Origin: Clostridiales bacterium
GTDB taxonomy: Bacteria > Bacillota > Clostridia > Christensenellales > Aristaeellaceae
Assembly (NCBI GenBank): GCA_015056145.1
Contig: SVGY01000001.1
Coordinates: 186,001 to 250,000, forward strand
Direction: 5' to 3'
Length of the DNA: 64,000 nt
Position 1 is the first letter of the stretch; each line of letters begins with the position of its first letter. The notes beneath the pieces are model-generated. The model was not told the DNA's origin. It did no database searches and saw nothing but the letters and a program-made list of their open reading frames with translations. This document shows, piece by piece, positions 25,700-33,175 of the stretch. A program made the position numbers and the translations under genes.

Positions 25700-26794
25700 A
25701 TGCAGCTGCAAAATACAAAAAGTGCACCTTCCTTGAGAACGTTGCTGTTCCTGCTACCCCTTTTTGCGGTGGTGATTTGGCAAAGGATGCTTATTTTGCA
25801 GCTTTTTTCCCAGCTGTTGCTTGGCGCTGCGGTGGCGCTGGCTGCCCTTCCCCTGGCACGTCCCCTGGAAAAACGGATGAAACGCAGCAGAGCGGCTGCA
25901 CTGGCCATTGCCGGGCTCATCGTATTGCTGGCATCTCTTTTGCTGCTGCTGATCCCCTTTCTGGTATCCCAGACAAGGCAGATTGCCACCAGCCTGCCGG
26001 GTTTTATCGGCCGCATGGGCGACTTAGTCCGGCAGGGGGAACGCTGGCTGACAACAAAGGGCGTGCACATTGACGAGGGCTGGAAAAACAGCCTTCTTTC
26101 CCGTGGCGAAGCCCTTTTGGAAGGTGTGGTGAAGCATCTGGGCAGCTTTGCACAAAGCATCGCCGGGAGCCTGGGAAGATGGCTGCTGAGCCCGGTTTTC
26201 GCCTTTTATCTGTTGCGGGACAGGCGGGAGATCAGCGAATGGGTACTGATGCTTTTTCCTTCCGGAAAGCGCCCTGTAGTGGTCAGGATCTTTCGGGAAA
26301 TGCGTAGGGAAACCCTTGGTTTTCTCAGGGCGCAGCTGATGATCTCCGCAGCCATAGGCAGCCTGACAGCCGTAGGGCTACTTTTATGCGGGATCCCCGG
26401 ATGGCTGTTTCTTGGCTTGATAATGGCTGTACTGGAGCTGATTCCCTACATGGGACCCGTGGTAGGAGGAGGGATCGTCCTGCTGTTTTCCTGGCAAAAG
26501 GGGCTTGGCCGCATGCTTTGGGCCCTGGGTGTGATCGTTTTGGTGCAGCAGATCGAAGGCAATCTGCTCTCCCCGAAAATGACCAGCCAGATGACCCGCC
26601 TGCATCCCCTGACAGTACTGCTGGGCATCCTTGCAGGCGGCTCATTAGCGGGAGTGACAGGTATTCTTTTGGCTGTTCCCGTTATTCTCAGCTTCCGGGC
26701 TATGCTCCAGGTCATCGGCAAAGAACGGATGGAAAGACAGCTGGCTTCCGCAGAAAACGTCCTCCGTCAAAAAAACAGCGGAGCCTCTCCATAG
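25700..26794 (+). CDS. AI-2E family transporter (UPF0118)
   Basis: A 364-aa integral membrane protein with about eight TM helices. The start is ATG 25700, nine bases after TGAGGAGG. Signature segments of the AI-2E exporter family include the N-terminal double helix, a soluble amphipathic region (about 95-160), SPVFAFYLLRDR, IMAVLELIPYMGPVVGGG and QQIEGNLLSPKMTSQMTRLHPLTVL. Despite the family name, members often act in Na+/H+ antiport, spore-related or unknown export, so no substrate is assigned. It is followed by the site-3 terminator/repeat. Confidence 0.88.
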   Translation: MQLQNTKSAPSLRTLLFLLPLFAVVIWQRMLILQLFSQLLLGAAVALAALPLARPLEKRMKRSRAAALAIAGLIVLLASLLLLLIPFLVSQTRQIATSLPGFIGRMGDLVRQGERWLTTKGVHIDEGWKNSLLSRGEALLEGVVKHLGSFAQSIAGSLGRWLLSPVFAFYLLRDRREISEWVLMLFPSGKRPVVVRIFREMRRETLGFLRAQLMISAAIGSLTAVGLLLCGIPGWLFLGLIMAVLELIPYMGPVVGGGIVLLFSWQKGLGRMLWALGVIVLVQQIEGNLLSPKMTSQMTRLHPLTVLLGILAGGSLAGVTGILLAVPVILSFRAMLQVIGKERMERQLASAENVLRQKNSGASP

Positions 26795-26808
26795 AGAAAG
26801 GCTCCGTT
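26777..26808. terminator. terminator hairpin, left copy (site 3)
   Basis: Stem CGGAGCCT / AGGCTCCG (26779-26786, 26799-26806) inside the coding end of the transporter gene, flanked by AG and TT. A 32-bp copy with one mismatch (A to G in the loop) lies at 26973-27004. Confidence 0.78.
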
Positions 26809-26972
26809 CAGTTTGTCGAAAAACCTCATTCTTGTCAGTCAAAGCCGCAAATCTTGCACCTTCGGTGCTCGCTGTGCTTTCTTGAAAGTGCTGCGGCACA
26901 AGGAATGTGGGCTCTGCCCACACCCGGCAGGGGGATGATCCCCCTGCACCCTGCGCATTTTTTGACAGCCAG
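26809..26972 (+). mobile_element. 164-bp terminator-hairpin-targeting repeat element, copy C
   Basis: Differs from copy A only at the fourth base (CAGT instead of CAGC). It is bracketed by 32-bp near-identical hairpin copies that differ from those at sites 1 and 2. The transporter stop codon (26794) lies within the left hairpin, so the element inserted only 14 bp past a coding end without disrupting it. It lies between convergent genes. Confidence 0.8.
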
Positions 26973-27004
26973 AGCGGAGCCTCTCCATAGGGAAAGGCTC
27001 CGTT
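26973..27004. terminator. terminator hairpin, right copy (site 3)
   Basis: Stem CGGAGCCT / AGGCTCCG (26975-26982, 26995-27002) followed by TTTTCTG on the plus strand; its loop has GGGAA where the left copy has GAGAA. It serves as the distal terminator for the transporter gene and lies 23 bp past the stop of the leftward gene at 27028. Confidence 0.8.
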
Positions 27005-27027
27005 TTCTGTTCTGTTTGATTTTTTCT

Positions 27028-27588
27028 TTATTCCACGATGCAGCAGCGGCTCAAAACAAGGTACTGCCCCTGCGTTACCGTTACATAGGTGGAACCGGTG
27101 AACAGATCGTTGCTCACGATCTTATCCTGACGGCTGGAATTGTAGATGCAGTAGTATCCATCGTAGTCGCTGGAAGGATCACTCTTGACACGATAAGTGC
27201 CGGGGGCCAGGTCATAGCCATAACCCACTTTGAGCATGGTGCCGTAGTTGGTTTTTTTGATGGTGTATTCCCCGTAAAAATCTGAGGATTTAACGGCAAC
27301 GCAGCGGCTCAACTTCACATACTCGCCCCGCTCCACGGTGATGATGGAGTTGGTATCGAAGATGCCGTTGAAGATGATATCTTCCTGATTGGCATCGGTA
27401 GATACGCAGAAATATCCGCCGTAATCGCTGCTGGACACAAGCACATACTCGCCGGGCTGCATGTCGATGCCTACATAGTAGGTACAGTCTTCATAATACA
27501 GCATGCCGTCAAAGGGATGGTCCGCAACGGCTGTAGCAGAAAAGAGCATGAGCAGAGTTATCAGCAGCAAGCAAAGACATTTTTTCAT
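27028..27588 (-). CDS. secreted protein with two tandem aromatic-rich repeats
   Basis: A 186-aa exported protein of unknown function. The start is ATG 27588, nine bases after AAAAGGAG, giving signal peptide MKKCLCLLLITLLMLFSATA followed by VA. The mature part is a tandem duplication of about 70 residues: YVGIDMQPGEYVLVSSSDYG...NGIFDTNSIITVERGEYVKLSRC and YDLAPGTYRVKSDPSSDYDG...NDLFTGSTYVTVTQGQYLVLSRC. Each copy has a PGxY turn and a Gly-Tyr/Leu-Ser-Arg-Cys end, suggesting a beta fold with a possible disulfide. It has its own promoter, 40-70 bp upstream. Confidence 0.78.
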   Translation of the reverse strand: MKKCLCLLLITLLMLFSATAVADHPFDGMLYYEDCTYYVGIDMQPGEYVLVSSSDYGGYFCVSTDANQEDIIFNGIFDTNSIITVERGEYVKLSRCVAVKSSDFYGEYTIKKTNYGTMLKVGYGYDLAPGTYRVKSDPSSDYDGYYCIYNSSRQDKIVSNDLFTGSTYVTVTQGQYLVLSRCCIVE

Positions 27589-27627
27589 GGAACATGTCTC
27601 CTTTTGTAGTTTTTCTATGTATAAACA

Positions 27628-27656
27628 ACTATATGCAAACAAACCCCTGTTGTCAA
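27628..27656 (-). promoter_or_regulatory. sigma-A promoter of the secreted repeat protein
   Basis: On the minus strand TTGACA (27656-27651), 17-bp spacer, TATAGT (27633-27628), 40 bp upstream of the start. A very close match to consensus. Confidence 0.78.
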
Positions 27657-27688
27657 CGTATCGTTTATAAAAACTCTGTTACTCGCCC

Positions 27689-27738
27689 TTGACAAGTGAC
27701 CGCTTGGTCACTATAATGCAAAGTGACCAAGCGGTCAC
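27689..27738 (+). promoter_or_regulatory. tetR-type promoter with two operator palindromes
   Basis: TTGACA (27689-27694) and TATAAT (27712-27717) are 17 bp apart. The spacer is filled by palindrome GTGACC-GCTT-GGTCAC (27696-27711), and a second site GTGACC-AAGC-GGTCAC (27723-27738) covers the transcription start region, 27 bp away. The second site is the exact reverse complement of the first. This is a strongly autorepressed promoter layout for the TetR gene that follows at 27762. Confidence 0.85.
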
Positions 27739-27761
27739 CACATATTGTTATGGAGATGCAG

Positions 27762-28358
27762 ATGGATAATTCAACAAAAAACCGAATTTTGGATGAAGCC
27801 CTCATCATGTTTGCCGAAAATGGTTACCGGGGAACGAATCTCCGAAACCTGGCGGCGCAGCTTGGGTTGAGCAAGTCCGCACTGTACAAGCATTACGAAA
27901 GCAAGGAAGCCATATGGAACGCTTTGCTTGACAAAATGGAGGCCTATTACGCAAGCCGTTTTGGCTCCGCAGACAACCTTCCAAAAATGCCCGACTCCTG
28001 CGAAGAGCTGATTGCGCTGACCACGCAGCAAATCAGCTTCACGATCCACGATCCTCAGATCATTCTGACCAGAAAACTGCTTCTGACCGAGCAGTTTCAC
28101 GATCAACGGGTTTGCAGGCTTGCGACCAAGCACTTTCTGGAAGGCACTGCGAACATCTACAAAAAGATTTTTGAAACAATGATGGAAAAAGGTCTGCTGC
28201 GGAAAGGAGATCCCGCCATGCTTGCCTTCAGTTACACTGCGCCCGTCTCGGCGCTGGTTCACCTTTGCGACCGTGAGCCGGAACGGAAGGCAGAAGCGAT
28301 GGAAAGAATCCATCAGTTTGTCAGTTACTTTGTTATGTCCAATGCAGAAAGACCTTAA
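27762..28358 (+). CDS. TetR/AcrR family transcriptional regulator
   Basis: A 198-aa repressor. I use ATG 27762, six bases after GGAG; upstream ATGs at 27750 and 27756 overlap the ribosome site. Residues about 5-50 form the TetR DNA-binding domain (ILDEALIMFAENGYRGTNLR, then LAAQLGLSKSALYKHYESKEAIW). The C-terminal helical domain should bind a ligand. It autoregulates through the two palindromes just upstream. No dedicated target gene is adjacent on the same promoter, though the PfkB kinase (28470) and MATE exporter (29557) downstream are candidates. Confidence 0.9.
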   Translation: MDNSTKNRILDEALIMFAENGYRGTNLRNLAAQLGLSKSALYKHYESKEAIWNALLDKMEAYYASRFGSADNLPKMPDSCEELIALTTQQISFTIHDPQIILTRKLLLTEQFHDQRVCRLATKHFLEGTANIYKKIFETMMEKGLLRKGDPAMLAFSYTAPVSALVHLCDREPERKAEAMERIHQFVSYFVMSNAERP

Positions 28359-28469
28359 TGAGCCCTGCGGATAATTTCACCTGCAAAAATCCGCCATTCC
28401 AAAGGAAATGTATATTCGTCATGTGAACGGAATTACAAAAATATCAACCACATTACAGGAGGAGCACAC

Positions 28470-29369
28470 ATGAAAGCTGAAGCCTATCTCTTTGGTCAGG
28501 TACTGGGAACCCATTCTTTCCTTCTGCGGGGCGATTTCCTCAAACCGGACGAGTATTCCGAAATCGATGCGCAATACTTCCTTCCCGGCGGCGAAACCGG
28601 CACAGCCTGCACGGTACTCAGCTCCCTGGGCGTAAATGTGCGCATGGACGGAACTCATATCGGCACCAAGGTGGCGCCCATGCTGCGGGAATTCTACAAA
28701 GACAAAACCGTGGATCTTTCCCCGCTGCAGTTTACCGAGGATGACGGCGTGATGGACTATGTGGTTATCGCCGGGCTGGTACGTTCCCCCATGGGCCGGT
28801 TCCAGACCCTCTTCGGCGGCGATCACAAGTGGTGGAGCGTGCCCCGTGAAGAAGACCTGATCGGTTGCCGTGCAGCCGCTGTGGATCCCTACTTCCGGGA
28901 GGAATCCGACCGGGCGGCAGAACTTTGCATCAAGCACAATATTCCCTATGTGACCATCGACAGCATGCACGATTCCTTCCTGCACCAGCACGCTGCTGTA
29001 AATGTGGTTTCCTGCGAATGCCTGCAAAATCACTACCCGGACAAGAACAAGGAAGAGGTAATGAAGCTGCTGCAGGAGACCGCCGAGGGCCTGGTCATCA
29101 TGACTTCCGGCGCAGGAGATATGCTTTATGGCCGTAAGGGCGAGCCTTTCAAACGCATGAAGCCCTTCTCCGTAGAGGTAAAGAGCACCCTGGGCGCAGG
29201 CGATACTTACAAGGCCGGCTGCGTTTACGCATTGCTTAAAGGCATGACCGACGAAGAGCTGGTTCGTTTTGCCAGCGCCTGCTCGGGTATTGCCATCTCC
29301 CGCTTTCCCCTCCCCCTCAATCCGCCTACGCTGGAAGAGGTCAACGCACTGATCGCCAAAGGGAACTGA
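28470..29369 (+). CDS. PfkB-family carbohydrate kinase
   Basis: A 299-aa ribokinase-like sugar kinase. Characteristic segments are the N-terminal GG motif (YFLPGGETGTACTVLSSLGV), the central acidic region, and the C-terminal ATP site KSTLGAGDTYKAGCVYALLKG, where Asp of GAGD is the catalytic base. AGGAGG precedes the ATG. It phosphorylates a sugar, nucleoside or amino sugar in the cytoplasm; the substrate cannot be told from sequence. It is 111 bp downstream of tetR, without an obvious strong promoter, so it may be under TetR control or independently transcribed. Confidence 0.85.
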   Translation: MKAEAYLFGQVLGTHSFLLRGDFLKPDEYSEIDAQYFLPGGETGTACTVLSSLGVNVRMDGTHIGTKVAPMLREFYKDKTVDLSPLQFTEDDGVMDYVVIAGLVRSPMGRFQTLFGGDHKWWSVPREEDLIGCRAAAVDPYFREESDRAAELCIKHNIPYVTIDSMHDSFLHQHAAVNVVSCECLQNHYPDKNKEEVMKLLQETAEGLVIMTSGAGDMLYGRKGEPFKRMKPFSVEVKSTLGAGDTYKAGCVYALLKGMTDEELVRFASACSGIAISRFPLPLNPPTLEEVNALIAKGN

Positions 29370-29452
29370 GACGGTTACCCTCAAAGAAAGAATACGTTTT
29401 CATGCTTCGATATGAATACCAACGAAGGCGTAGCTATCTTTGATATATACGC

Positions 29453-29498
29453 TCCGGCGGAGTGCTCATACATCTGCGCTCCGCCGGATATCTGTATT
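29453..29498 (+). terminator. strong hairpin upstream of the MATE gene
   Basis: A 10-bp perfect stem TCCGGCGGAG / CTCCGCCGGA (29453-29462, 29479-29488) with a 16-nt loop, followed by TATCTGTATTTTG. It is probably the terminator of the PfkB gene and might attenuate the exporter gene that starts 59 bp later. Confidence 0.6.
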
Positions 29499-29556
29499 TT
29501 GCCTTCGGAAACGTCAGGTTTCCTTCCATATTTTCCCCGCAAAGGAGCATCCGCCC

Positions 29557-30933
29557 ATGGCATCCCGCACGAAAAACATGACCCAGGGCAATCCCACCAG
29601 ATTGATTCTGCTCTTCAGCCTGCCCATACTGGCAGGAACGATCTTCCAACAGATGTACAATCTGGTGGACACCTTTGTAGTGGGCCGTGCGGAGGGCGTC
29701 ACAGCACTGGCAGCCGTTGCATCCACCGGATGGCTGGACTGGACGCTGCTGGGCATTATCATCGGTCTTGCGCAAGGTTTTGCTATACAGATTGCCCATT
29801 GCTTTGGTGCAGGCGATCCGGAGCTTTTGCGCCGGTCCGCCGGGCAAAGCCTTGTACTGGCAGGGCTGATCACCGCTGCCCTGGAAATAATTGCACAGGT
29901 ATCGCTGCGGCCTGTTCTGACGCTGATGAATACCCCTGCCGATACCTACGACCTGACCCTCATCTATCTGCGGATCGTTTTTGGCGGTTTGCCGCTGGTG
30001 ATGGGTTACAATTTGTTTTCCGGTTTCCTCCGGTCTGTGGGCAACAGCCGCACGCCCATGATTGCCGTTACTTGTTCCGCAGGCTGCAACATCATTCTGG
30101 ATATACTCTTTGTCGCGCGCTTTCACTGGGGTGTGGTAGGCGTGGCTGCTGCCACGGTGATCTCACAGGCCTTCAGCTGCCTGGTTTGCCTGATTTCCGT
30201 TCTGCGTCTGCCCGATTTCAGGCTTTCCTCAAGCGACCTGCGCCTGACACGGAAGATATCCGGCCGTTTGATCGGCCTGGGCTTGCCCATCGCCTTCCAA
30301 AACCTGATCATCTCCGTCGGAGGTCTAATACTGCAAAGCGTCGTCAATGCACAGGGCTTCCTCTTCATGGCAGGATATAACGCCGCCAGCCGTATGCAGG
30401 GACTGATGGAAATGGCCGGCACCGCCCTGAGGGGCGCTGTGAGTACATTCGTAGGCCAAAACTATGGTGCAAGGAAGATGGGCCGTGTACGCAGTGGATT
30501 GCTCAGCTCCGTAAAGATTGCCGTTATGATGGCTATGCTGATCGGCGGAGCGGTGATCCTTTGGGGCAAACCCCTGCTGAGGCTGTTTTTACAGGATGAT
30601 CCGAAAATTGTGGAACAAGTGCTGGTGTACGGTTACCGCTTCCTGATTTTTATGGGGGCAAGCCTGTTTGCGCTGTACCTGCTGTTTGTCTTCCGCTCTG
30701 CCCTGCAGGGACTTGGCGACAGCTTCACCTCCATGATCAGCGGTATTCTGGAACTGTTCATGCGCAGCGGTTGCGCACTGGTTCTTCCCCTTTTCATGGG
30801 GGAATGGGGCATCTATACTTCTGGTATTATTTCCTGGTTCGGTGCGGCGGCTCTGCTGGCGTTCAGCTGTAACCGGCGTTTGCGCCATCTTTCGGCACAG
30901 GCAGAGGAATGCGTTGTCTCTGATTCCCAGTAA
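29557..30933 (+). CDS. MATE family efflux transporter
   Basis: A 458-aa integral membrane protein with twelve TM helices in two related halves. The start is ATG 29557 behind AAAGGAGC; an open frame further upstream is unlikely to be translated. MATE signatures include SLPILAGTIFQQMYNLVDTF with VVGRAEGVTALAAVAS in the N half and ALRGAVSTFVGQNYGARKMGR in the middle. It is a Na+ or H+-driven exporter of drugs or metabolites. Substrate unknown. A terminator follows immediately. Confidence 0.9.
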   Translation: MASRTKNMTQGNPTRLILLFSLPILAGTIFQQMYNLVDTFVVGRAEGVTALAAVASTGWLDWTLLGIIIGLAQGFAIQIAHCFGAGDPELLRRSAGQSLVLAGLITAALEIIAQVSLRPVLTLMNTPADTYDLTLIYLRIVFGGLPLVMGYNLFSGFLRSVGNSRTPMIAVTCSAGCNIILDILFVARFHWGVVGVAAATVISQAFSCLVCLISVLRLPDFRLSSSDLRLTRKISGRLIGLGLPIAFQNLIISVGGLILQSVVNAQGFLFMAGYNAASRMQGLMEMAGTALRGAVSTFVGQNYGARKMGRVRSGLLSSVKIAVMMAMLIGGAVILWGKPLLRLFLQDDPKIVEQVLVYGYRFLIFMGASLFALYLLFVFRSALQGLGDSFTSMISGILELFMRSGCALVLPLFMGEWGIYTSGIISWFGAAALLAFSCNRRLRHLSAQAEECVVSDSQ

Positions 30934-30965
30934 ATTCCTGCAAACCACGCAGACCATCCCCATAC

Positions 30966-31002
30966 AAAAACTGCCCGGGCAACAAAGCCCGGACAGTTTT
31001 TT
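30966..31002. terminator. bidirectional intrinsic terminator
   Basis: Stem AAAACTG-C-CCGGGC / GCCCGG-A-CAGTTTT with a 6-nt loop, T-run on the plus strand and A-run on the left, so it can serve the convergent MATE and ald genes. Confidence 0.87.
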
Positions 31003-31055
31003 GCTTTATCTTCCCCCTGCAAACAGGGGAACAGATTGATATTTTCAGGCAGAGA

Positions 31056-32174
31056 TCAGGCTTCCAGCACCTGATTCAATTTCACATAATCCAGCCCAAG
31101 GCTGTTGGCCAGATTCTTGTTGACGCACTTGCCAGCGTAAATATTCACACCGTTGGCAATGCCATCGTTCATGCGGGCAGCGGCTTCCAGGCCGTTATCC
31201 GCAATCAGGCTGCCATAACGGATGGTAGCATTGGCCAGCGCCACGGTGGAGGTGTAAGGCACAGCGCCGGGCATGTTGCCAACGCAGTAATGAACAATCC
31301 CTTCCTCGATGTAAACGGGATCATCATGGGTGGTCACATGAGAGGTCTCGCAGCAGCCGCCCTGGTCAATGGCGATATCCACAATAACGGCGCCCTTCTT
31401 CATCAGCTTCAGATGCTCACGGCGAACCAGCTTGGGGGTAGCGCCGCCGGGAATCAGCACGGAGCCGATCACCAGGTCGGCTTCAGCCAGAGACTTGCGG
31501 ATGTTTGCTTCGGTGGAGTACAGGGTGGTAACGGAAGCACCGAAGATGTCCTCCAGATAGGCCAGGCGGTTGGGGTTGATATCCAGCAAGGTAACCTGCG
31601 CATCAATCCCCACGGCAGCCTTTGCTGCGTAAGTGCCGGCAATACCGCCGCCGATGATAACGATTTTGCCACGCTCTACGCCGGGCACGCCGCCCATAAG
31701 GATGCCTCGTCCGCCGTAGCTGCGCTCGATGTACTTTGCGCCTTCCTGAATGGAAAGGCGGCCGGCGATCTGGCTCATGGGACGAAGGCAGGGCAGATTG
31801 TTCTGCTCGTCGGTAATGGTTTCAAAGGCAACGGCCTTCACATTCTTTTCCATCAAAGTTTTGGCCAGCCCGGGGTTAGCAGCCAGATGCAGGTAGGTGT
31901 AGAGGATCTGGCCCGGACGCAGCAGCTGGTACTCGCACTCCTCAGGCTCTTTTACCTTCACGATCATTTCCGCAATATCAAATACCTCTTTGGGGGTGGA
32001 GAGGATCTTTGCGCCGGCGGCTACATATTCCTCATCAGCAAAGCCAGCGCCTTCGCCTGCGCCGGTTTCCACATAAACGGTATGGCCGTTGGCAACGTAA
32101 TGCATAACGTTGTCAGGGGTCAGGCCCACACGGTATTCATGATTTTTCAATTCCTTCGTCGTTCCGATAATCAT
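31056..32174 (-). CDS. ald: alanine dehydrogenase
   Basis: A 372-aa NAD-dependent enzyme interconverting L-alanine and pyruvate plus ammonia. It opens MIIGTTKELKNHEYRVGLTP, has the catalytic-region segments TYLHLAANPGL and AFETI, the nucleotide-binding loop VIIGGGIAGTYAAKAAVGID, and SLGLDYVKLNQVLEA at the end; full family length. In spore formers Ald supports alanine use in sporulation and germination. GGGAGTG precedes the ATG. It is monocistronic and divergent to the two-component operon. Confidence 0.94.
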   Translation of the reverse strand: MIIGTTKELKNHEYRVGLTPDNVMHYVANGHTVYVETGAGEGAGFADEEYVAAGAKILSTPKEVFDIAEMIVKVKEPEECEYQLLRPGQILYTYLHLAANPGLAKTLMEKNVKAVAFETITDEQNNLPCLRPMSQIAGRLSIQEGAKYIERSYGGRGILMGGVPGVERGKIVIIGGGIAGTYAAKAAVGIDAQVTLLDINPNRLAYLEDIFGASVTTLYSTEANIRKSLAEADLVIGSVLIPGGATPKLVRREHLKLMKKGAVIVDIAIDQGGCCETSHVTTHDDPVYIEEGIVHYCVGNMPGAVPYTSTVALANATIRYGSLIADNGLEAAARMNDGIANGVNIYAGKCVNKNLANSLGLDYVKLNQVLEA

Positions 32175-32482
32175 TGGTTGTCACTCCCTTTTCAATGTAA
32201 AAACCGAAGGCGGAGCTCATAGTTTCCGCCGACAAAAACCTTGGAACATTTTTCCCGACTTTCTTATTTCAATGCGAATATTTCTTCTTCCTGCAAAAAA
32301 ATCTTCATTTTTGATGTTTTCCTGTTGTACTTTTAACAAAAAAACCGGAAGTAAATTTTTAGAGAAAAATATGAATTTTTTGTTGCAATAACCCTTGCAT
32401 TTTTTCACAAAGACCTTTACAATAAAGAAAAGACTGTTAATAGGTCTTTTCATTTCATCTTCCCATGAAAGGACAGAAACCG
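32175..32482. other. divergent regulatory region between ald and the two-component operon
   Basis: About 300 bp, AT-rich, with no gene. It holds the plus-strand promoter described at 32395-32423. I did not find an equally clear promoter for ald on the minus strand. Confidence 0.55.
32395..32423 (+). promoter_or_regulatory. sigma-A-type promoter of the two-component operon
   Basis: TTGCAT (32395-32400), 17-bp spacer, TACAAT (32418-32423), 59 bp before the response-regulator start. Confidence 0.65.
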
Positions 32483-33175
32483 ATGGCTAAGCGAATTTTG
32501 CTGGTTGACGATGAACCCCTCATTGTAAAGGGTTTGAAATATACGCTGGAACAAGAAGGTTTTGAAACCGATTCCGCTGCCGATGGCGATGAAGCGTTGA
32601 CCAAGTTTTTCTCCGGTCATTACGATTTCATCCTGCTGGACGTGATGCTGCCCAAGGTGGACGGCATTGCCGTATGCCAGCGCATCCGTGAGCACAGCAA
32701 TGTGCCCATCATCATGCTGACTGCCAAGGGCGAACAGATCGACAAAATCCTTGGTCTGGAATACGGCGCAGACGATTATATGACCAAGCCCTTCAATATT
32801 TTGGAGGTCAAGGCCCGCATCAAGACCATCCTGCGCCGCACTGCCGCCTCCAGCCAGAATGATATCCGCAAAACCATTCGTGTACACGATATGGAGATCA
32901 ACTCCATCAACCGCTCCGTTACGCTGGGCGGCAACGAGGTACGCCTTACCGCCAAGGAGTTTGACCTGCTTCAGGTTTTTGTAAACAATCGGGGCAAGGT
33001 TTTCAGCCGTGAATCCCTGCTGGAAACCGTCTGGAAGTATGATTACACCGGCGATGCCCGCACCGTTGACGTACATATCCGCCGTCTGCGTGAAAAAATC
33101 GAGCGCAATCCCGCTCAGCCTGAATTCATCTTCACCAAGTGGGGAGTGGGTTACTATTTCACCGATAAAGATTAA
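32483..33175 (+). CDS. OmpR/PhoB-family response regulator
   Basis: A 230-aa two-domain regulator. I prefer ATG 32483, nine bases after AAAGGA, giving MAKRILLVDDEP; the ATG six codons upstream has no ribosome site. The receiver domain has acidic pocket D9/D10, phospho-acceptor Asp about 53 (FILLDVMLPKVDG), and the conserved Lys in DDYMTKPF. The C-terminal winged-helix (LTAKEFDLLQVFVNNRGKVF ... DARTVDVHIRRLREKI) binds DNA. The cognate kinase gene starts at the stop codon. Confidence 0.93.
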   Translation: MAKRILLVDDEPLIVKGLKYTLEQEGFETDSAADGDEALTKFFSGHYDFILLDVMLPKVDGIAVCQRIREHSNVPIIMLTAKGEQIDKILGLEYGADDYMTKPFNILEVKARIKTILRRTAASSQNDIRKTIRVHDMEINSINRSVTLGGNEVRLTAKEFDLLQVFVNNRGKVFSRESLLETVWKYDYTGDARTVDVHIRRLREKIERNPAQPEFIFTKWGVGYYFTDKD

